Shown: piece by piece, positions 14,771 to 19,203 of the stretch
How positions within the stretch are numbered: position 1 is the stretch's first letter
How the letters are laid out: each line of letters starts with the position of its first letter
DNA from: Parachlamydiaceae bacterium
Lineage (GTDB): Bacteria; Chlamydiota; Chlamydiia; Chlamydiales; Parachlamydiaceae
Assembly: GCA_013815395.1 (NCBI GenBank)
Contig: JACDGH010000016.1
Coordinates: forward strand, 1-19,203
Direction of reading: 5' to 3'
Length of the DNA stretch: 19,203 bases
Notes under the pieces: model-generated
What the model saw: only the letters and a program-made list of their open reading frames with translations
The model's database searches: none
Told to the model about the DNA's origin: nothing
Made by a program: the position numbers and the translations under genes

Positions 14771-14845
14771 TCGGAGTAGAGGGATTCGAACCCCCGACCT
14801 ACTGCTCCCAAAGCAGCCGCGCTAGCCAAGCTGCGCTATACTCCG
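14771..14845 (-). tRNA. tRNA-Pro (anticodon UGG)
   Basis: A 75-base cloverleaf: acceptor stem CGGAGTA/TACTCCG with discriminator A, D arm GCGC...GCGC containing TTGGCTA, anticodon stem GCTGC/GCAGT (the last pair is weak) around TTTGGGA, giving anticodon TGG, and T arm GGGGG-TTCGAAT-CCCTC. The C1-G72 first pair is typical of bacterial tRNA-Pro. The 3' CCA is not encoded. Confidence 0.96.
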
Positions 14846-14864
14846 AATTACTTAAACACTGGTG

Positions 14865-14893
14865 AATATAGCAAAAGAGTGATTAAGAGCAAA
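14865..14893 (-). promoter_or_regulatory. Promoter of tRNA-Pro
   Basis: On the minus strand a -10 box TATATT (14865-14870) with an extended-10 TG (TGC before it) and a weak -35 TTTGCT (14888-14893) at 17-base spacing. The -10 box ends 20 bases before the tRNA. Confidence 0.55.
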
Positions 14894-14991
14894 GCGAAAA
14901 AAAGAAAAATGTTAAAAAAACTGAATTAAAATTAATTTTTGTTTTAAAGGGGTTGTTAAAAAGCAGCCTATAACTGAATTTGAGACGGGAA

Positions 14992-15189
14992 AAGAACGTA
15001 AAGAACGTAAAGGACATAAAGGACGTAAAAGACATAAAGGACGTAAAGGACTTAAAGGACATGAAGGACAAAGGTTATTCAACTTCATCTAAAAGGTTTT
15101 TTCTTCCTTTAAGCTTAAAGTCTTTTTCGTCCTTTATGTCCCTTATGTCCTTTATGTCCTTTTCGCCCTTTTCGTCCCTTTCGTCCTTT
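14992..15189. repeat. Inverted pair of 9-base tandem arrays, element C
   Basis: The left arm (14992-15072) has nine units in register: AAGAACGTA twice, then AAGGACATA, AAGGACGTA, AAAGACATA, AAGGACGTA, AAGGACTTA, AAGGACATG and AAGGACAAA. A 54-base centre follows, including the 14-base palindrome CTTTAAGCTTAAAG (15107-15120), then the right arm (15127-15189) with seven inverse units (TCGTCCTTT, ATGTCCCTT, ATGTCCTTT and variants). It fills most of the 383-base gap between the recQ stop (15229) and tRNA-Pro; the remainder (14894-14991) shows nothing clear. Open frames through it (Lys-Asp-Ile/Val repeats, or Met-Ser-Phe on the other strand) are products of the period. Confidence 0.93.
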
Positions 15190-15228
15190 TCTTATCTCCC
15201 TCTGATCACTCAGGTCTCTCAGATATCC

Positions 15229-17430
15229 TCAAGTCCCTTTTCGTTGAATTGCCACCACTAACCGTATTTCCAAATAGGTGTAATCATCAGAAAGCATGAG
15301 CTTGATTGGTTTTAGCTTTTCACTGCCTATCACCGCGATCACATTATTGATCGCCTCCTGCTTCTCTATAGCAACAAAGGGAGTAATATCGATATTGATT
15401 CCAAGCGCAATCATCTCGCATAAATGATCGATGGTGGTTACGGGGGTTAAATTTCTAATATGACAAATTTCTTCTAAGCTTCTGCCTTCTGAAAATAACC
15501 GCAATGTTTCTTTGGCCGATCTTAAACGATCTCTTCCCAACCCACCATCCGAAGTTGATGAAGACGTCATTGCATAAGCCTTTCCTGCTTTACCTGCCTT
15601 TTCTAATCTATTAGTGATCACAATGCCTTTCTTTTCACAATACTCAATAATAACATCCAAAAATTGTTGCCCATATTTTTCCCACTTCACTGGACCGGCC
15701 CCATTCATAGCTAAAAATGCCGCACGGGTGGTTGGATAAGATGTCGCCATCTCGATTAAGGTGCGGTCACCAAAAATCACAAAGGCCGGCACGTTTGTCT
15801 TCTCTGCCCAATGATGGCGTAATGTCGACAATTCAGTAAATAATTCACGGTCATACTCTACTGCCAATGCTTTAGGGGCATTATGTTGAATTTTTTGTCT
15901 CAAAAATACCTTTTCTTGTCCGCTTGTGACCAGTGATGATTTATTGGTCCACTGCAATACCGGATAATCACCTTCCGAGCGAGCCAAAAATTCAAGCTCC
16001 ACAAGCATTTCAATGTAATGGCGTAAACTAGTTTCAGAATATTCAGACATCAATCCGTAAGTCGAAAGCTGATCATGTCCTTTTTCTACGACGTTTTTTG
16101 CTTTCGAGCCTTTTAATACATCTATCACTTGTTTAGCACCGAAGCGCTGGCCAAGTCGATGTACGCATGACAAGATTTTTTGAGCAACCACCGTTTCATC
16201 GATTAACTCTGTATTATCTAAGCAATTATCACAACCCCCACAATTTGATGAGCGATAGTTTTCATCAAAATAATGCAAAAGCTCCTTGCGCCTACATGAC
16301 ATTGTACAGCATAATTTATACATTTTATTTGTTTTATCTTTGATGTTTCTCTTTAACTCTTCTTCGACAATTTCTGATAAAAAAGATTGGTAGATTCTCA
16401 AATCTTGGCCTGAATAAAGCATCAAGCAATCTGCCGGCAATCCATCGCGTCCCCCTCGGCCAACTTCCTGGTAATACTGCTCGATCGAGCGGGGCATATC
16501 CATATGCACAATAAAGCGAATGTCAGGCTTATGAATGCCCATTCCAAAAGCTACTGTCGCCACCATCAAGCGGCATTGATCGTGAACAAAGCGATGCTGC
16601 CCATCTGATCGCTCAACTTCAGAAAGGCCGGCATGATATTTTCCCACAGAAAATCCCTGTGCGGATAATTCAGAGTGCGTTTCATCCACAGTTTTGCGAG
16701 TGGCAGCATAAATGATTCCAGATTGATCAGGGTGCTTATCAATAAATCTGCGTAACTGAGCGCTAGTATCGCCTTTTGTATGAATGCTGAATGTTAAATT
16801 GGGACGATCAAAGCTAGCTCTAATGGTGTAAGGATTAATCATGGCTAATTGGGCTGTAATGTCTTTCTCGACATCTTTTGTTGCTGTAGCAGTGAGAGCA
16901 ATAATGGGTGAATTAGGGAACGTCGTCTTCAAAAATGAAAGTTGTCGATATTCAGGACGAAAGGCATGGCCCCACTGAGATATGCAATGGGCTTCATCGA
17001 TAGCAAAAAAGGAAACCGTGGTGGATTTCAAGCTTTGCACAAAATTTTGATCAGCAAAGCGTTCCGGAGCAATGTATAGGAGTTTGTAATCGCTAAGGTT
17101 GTTTAAGACTGAACGGATGTCGCTAAAGTGCAAGCTGCTATTTAAAAATGCTGCAGGAATTCCATTTTTAGTCAAACTCAATACTTGATCCTGCATGAGT
17201 GAAATCAAAGGGGACACCACAATTGCCAGACCAGGCATCAACATAGCAGGAAGTTGATAGCAAATGGATTTACCTGCACCGGTCGGTAAAATAGCGACCA
17301 CATCCTGACGATTCATGACTGCTCTAACAATATCTCTCTGATGCTCTCGAAAGGCATTGTACCCAAAAAAAGCCTTAAGTTGATCTTCCAATTCTAATGA
17401 TGCGACATTGCTTGTTTCATGGGTGTTCAT
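15229..17430 (-). CDS. recQ: ATP-dependent DNA helicase RecQ
   Basis: A 733-residue superfamily 2 helicase that unwinds DNA 3' to 5' in recombination and stalled-fork repair. Helicase core: Walker A LPTGAGKS (49-56), DEAH (145-148) with the RecQ-specific aromatic-rich CISQWGHAFRPEY loop, motif III ALTATAT (178-184), motif V VATVAFGMGIHKPD and motif VI QEVGRGGRDG (321-330). The zinc-binding cysteines are present (C379, C397, C400, C403), followed by an RQC winged helix, an HRDC domain (about 530-605) and a C-terminal helix-turn-helix extension (about 635-690; ETLRLFSEGRSLEEICHIRN) of the kind found in longer RecQ proteins. GGAAGG lies five bases before the ATG at 17430. It is transcribed away from the sulfotransferase gene and ends next to repeat element C; the last codons (AAAGGGACT) resemble a repeat unit. 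Confidence 0.96.
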   Translation of the reverse strand: MNTHETSNVASLELEDQLKAFFGYNAFREHQRDIVRAVMNRQDVVAILPTGAGKSICYQLPAMLMPGLAIVVSPLISLMQDQVLSLTKNGIPAAFLNSSLHFSDIRSVLNNLSDYKLLYIAPERFADQNFVQSLKSTTVSFFAIDEAHCISQWGHAFRPEYRQLSFLKTTFPNSPIIALTATATKDVEKDITAQLAMINPYTIRASFDRPNLTFSIHTKGDTSAQLRRFIDKHPDQSGIIYAATRKTVDETHSELSAQGFSVGKYHAGLSEVERSDGQHRFVHDQCRLMVATVAFGMGIHKPDIRFIVHMDMPRSIEQYYQEVGRGGRDGLPADCLMLYSGQDLRIYQSFLSEIVEEELKRNIKDKTNKMYKLCCTMSCRRKELLHYFDENYRSSNCGGCDNCLDNTELIDETVVAQKILSCVHRLGQRFGAKQVIDVLKGSKAKNVVEKGHDQLSTYGLMSEYSETSLRHYIEMLVELEFLARSEGDYPVLQWTNKSSLVTSGQEKVFLRQKIQHNAPKALAVEYDRELFTELSTLRHHWAEKTNVPAFVIFGDRTLIEMATSYPTTRAAFLAMNGAGPVKWEKYGQQFLDVIIEYCEKKGIVITNRLEKAGKAGKAYAMTSSSTSDGGLGRDRLRSAKETLRLFSEGRSLEEICHIRNLTPVTTIDHLCEMIALGINIDITPFVAIEKQEAINNVIAVIGSEKLKPIKLMLSDDYTYLEIRLVVAIQRKGT

Positions 17431-17631
17431 GCATACCTTCCAATAATTTCAAACCAAATCTTCCAATATTTGATGAGTCTACCACAAATTGAATTTACCG
17501 ATCAGCTGGAAGTTAAACCGTGGAATTTTAACAACAGTAATAAAAAAAGTATCGGAAAAGATAAAAAAAACATAGGATGTTACAGAGCAGAAACACGGGC
17601 CTTCTATCAAAATCATTGAAATGAGACAAAT

Positions 17632-18462
17632 ATGAAAATTAATTATTATAGACGTCTATTTTCAGGCGCATTCGCAAAATTGTTCTTCCTACTCCTTGCG
17701 ACAAGTTTTTTTGGCACTACCAAATCACATTGCGCATTGCCTTCCCAAAAATTTGTCATTTTTACACCGCCTAAATGTGGCACTCATCTTGTCTGTAATG
17801 TGGTCTCATATATGCTAGGCAGTGCACCCTTAATTACCGATCAGTTTAACTCAATTGAAGATGTGACAAACATTATTGAAGATGCTAAAAGAAATAATCA
17901 ATTCCTCGTTTCACATAGCTTTACCTCTGAAATGCTTGAAAGTTTAATTAAAAAAAACTATAAAATTATTTTCATCTTACGCGATCCCCGCGATCAGCTG
18001 ATTTCTATGATGTATTGGATGAAAAAAGGGTATTGGAATGAGTTTACCGTTTCTAAAATTGACGATCGAAGTGAGCAGATCGATGAAATGATTACAGGAA
18101 ATATTTTCGGATGGAGTTGCTACGAAGGATGTATTGGCGTGCGTATGGAGCTGCTAAAAAGCTTACCTGCAGAATCAGTCTACATCACGCGCTTTGAAAC
18201 TTTAGTAGGACCAAAAGGCAGGGGAGATCAGTATCTGCAAAACGAAGAAATCCAAAATATTGGTGAATTTCTAGGCTTAAAACTTTCTACCGAAGCGGCC
18301 CAAAATATTGCAGATCATTCTTTTGGAGGCACATGGAGTTTTCGCGAAGGTAAAATAGGCGCCTGGAAAGAACATTTTCTCCCACACCAAATAGATCTTT
18401 ATAAAGCTATCTACAGCGACTTATTAATAAGACTTCAATATGAAACCACAAAAGATTGGTAA
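17632..18462 (+). CDS. P-loop sulfotransferase domain protein with signal peptide
   Basis: A 276-residue protein. After a basic start (KINYYRRLF) comes a hydrophobic core (17-28) and a likely signal peptidase I site near SHCA (32-35), so export by Sec is expected. The rest is a nearly complete cytosolic-type (SULT) sulfotransferase: the 5'-phosphosulfate loop TPPKCGTH (45-52), VSHSF (93-97) with H95 at the place of the catalytic base, the 3'-phosphate motif LRDPRDQLIS (116-125), an RFETLVG segment (187-193; cf. RYEDL) and the closing FREGKIGAWKEHF (237-249; cf. RKGxxGDWK). Such enzymes move sulfate from PAPS to a hydroxyl or amine. The acceptor cannot be told. The gene is followed after six bases by the glycosyltransferase-like gene, so the two form an operon. 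Only a weak GAGA ribosome site is present and no clear promoter was found in 17431-17631. Confidence 0.85.
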   Translation: MKINYYRRLFSGAFAKLFFLLLATSFFGTTKSHCALPSQKFVIFTPPKCGTHLVCNVVSYMLGSAPLITDQFNSIEDVTNIIEDAKRNNQFLVSHSFTSEMLESLIKKNYKIIFILRDPRDQLISMMYWMKKGYWNEFTVSKIDDRSEQIDEMITGNIFGWSCYEGCIGVRMELLKSLPAESVYITRFETLVGPKGRGDQYLQNEEIQNIGEFLGLKLSTEAAQNIADHSFGGTWSFREGKIGAWKEHFLPHQIDLYKAIYSDLLIRLQYETTKDW

Positions 18463-18468
18463 ACACAA

Positions 18469-19203
18469 ATGATTAAATCCTTTTTTAACAGTATTCTGTT
18501 TTTTTTATTCGTGATAAATATCTCAGCACTTGAGGCTAAAGTCTTGATCATCACTCATAGTTATAATCGTCCAGATTTTATTGAAATTCAGGACAAAACA
18601 TTTAAGAAATTCCTAAGTGATGATTATGAATTTGTAGTGTTTAATGATGCCCCCAAAGACGAAATGTGCCAGCAAATTCAAGAAATGTGCACAAACCTCG
18701 ATATTCGCTGTATACGCATTCCTCAATCCATTCACACTGCACCCTATTTGACTAGGGAGCGCAATGATGACTTGCAGAATCCAGGTATTCGCTGCGCTAA
18801 TGTGGTCCAATATTCTTTAGATGTTTTAGGATTTGATCATGATGGCATAGTGATGATTATTGATGCCGACATGTTTCTGATCCAGCCATTTAATATTACA
18901 GAATATCTTAAAGATTTTCAATTGGCAGGAGTGCCTCAAAAACGACAGCATGTTAACTACATCTGGAATGGTTTGGTGTTCTTTAATATGAATACACTGG
19001 AAGATAAAACCTCGATCGATTTTAACTGTTTGAAGGTTGAAGGCGTTGGTGTAGATGTGGGTGGAGGACTTTTTCACTATTTTGCATCGCATCCTTTACT
19101 GCGATTCAATTCCATAGGAAATGAATACATTAATGAGTGGACAGATCTATCAGCGCGACAAAAAAAACATGCTGTAGTCGAGCTTCTTTATCATATGCAA
19201 CCT
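18469..19203 (+). CDS. Glycosyltransferase-like protein with signal peptide (truncated by window edge)
   Basis: An open reading frame of 245 codons that runs off the window. It begins with a short basic start, a hydrophobic run (residues 5-18) and a plausible cleavage site after ALEA (20-23), so it is probably exported. The mature part starts KVLIITHSYNRPDFIEIQDKT, a first strand and loop typical of GT-A type glycosyltransferases, and contains IVMIIDADMFLI (127-138) with D132-A-D134 as a DxD metal/nucleotide-sugar motif, followed by AGVPQKRQ and NYIWNGLVFFNM, as in family 8-like or related enzymes. The family assignment is tentative because the C-terminal part is missing. It lies six bases after the sulfotransferase stop. 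Donor and acceptor are unknown. Confidence 0.72.
   Translation, partial: MIKSFFNSILFFLFVINISALEAKVLIITHSYNRPDFIEIQDKTFKKFLSDDYEFVVFNDAPKDEMCQQIQEMCTNLDIRCIRIPQSIHTAPYLTRERNDDLQNPGIRCANVVQYSLDVLGFDHDGIVMIIDADMFLIQPFNITEYLKDFQLAGVPQKRQHVNYIWNGLVFFNMNTLEDKTSIDFNCLKVEGVGVDVGGGLFHYFASHPLLRFNSIGNEYINEWTDLSARQKKHAVVELLYHMQP

Noticed and set aside
17419..17619. 66-codon plus-strand frame between recQ and the sulfotransferase gene
   Set aside because: It overlaps the recQ start, has no clear ribosome site and low-complexity Lys/Asn-rich sequence; more likely a non-coding leader.

Overview
The window looks like chromosome of an environmental chlamydia (order Parachlamydiales, amoeba symbionts such as Parachlamydia or Protochlamydia). 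The base composition is moderately AT-rich. Three local gene groups match chlamydial order as I remember it from Chlamydia trachomatis: an Slc1-like type III secretion chaperone, glgX, a SpoIID-like protein and ruvB (the CT043 to CT040 neighbourhood); mnmE followed by nth (CT698 and CT697); and the stand-alone peptide-transport ATPases dppD and dppF (CT690 and CT689). No ribosomal RNA, insertion sequence, phage or CRISPR array is visible. Assignment to the order is inference from gene order and protein character; no database was searched.

Layout. 1-3888: the slc1-like gene (-) diverges from glgX (+); glgX converges on spoIID (-), which follows ruvB (-). 5023-5673: tRNA-Leu(UAG) with a strong promoter, a hairpin, then a Nudix hydrolase gene, all (-). 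5764-6498: an FkbM-type methyltransferase with a lipoprotein signal. 6639-8638: mnmE and nth overlap by one base. 8802-10259: an unrecognised protein with an ASKHA (Ppx/GppA or GDA1/CD39-like) nucleotide-binding pattern and its own promoter. 10473-11033: a four-helix-bundle protein. 11365-14707: lgt, dppD and dppF (a tight operon), then dedA. 14771-14845: tRNA-Pro(UGG), followed by a terminator directly before lgt. 15229-17430: recQ. 17632 to the edge: a P-loop sulfotransferase and a glycosyltransferase-like protein, six bases apart, both with N-terminal signal peptides.

Two themes stand out. (1) Three intergenic regions (2866-3018, 11080-11316, 14992-15189) hold the same composite element: a tandem array of a 9-base unit (consensus AAGGACATA), a 42-75-base centre, then a second array of the same unit in inverted orientation. 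Each lies next to the stop codon of a minus-strand gene, which suggests a family of large 3'-end hairpin elements. (2) Three enzymes whose relatives normally use cytosolic donors (S-adenosylmethionine, PAPS and probably nucleotide sugars) carry export signals: the FkbM methyltransferase, the sulfotransferase and the glycosyltransferase. They may act on glycans outside the bacterial cytoplasm, perhaps in the inclusion or the host. This is a hypothesis.

The remaining genes are housekeeping: glycogen debranching, peptidoglycan remodelling, Holliday-junction migration, base-excision repair, tRNA modification, lipoprotein maturation and peptide uptake.
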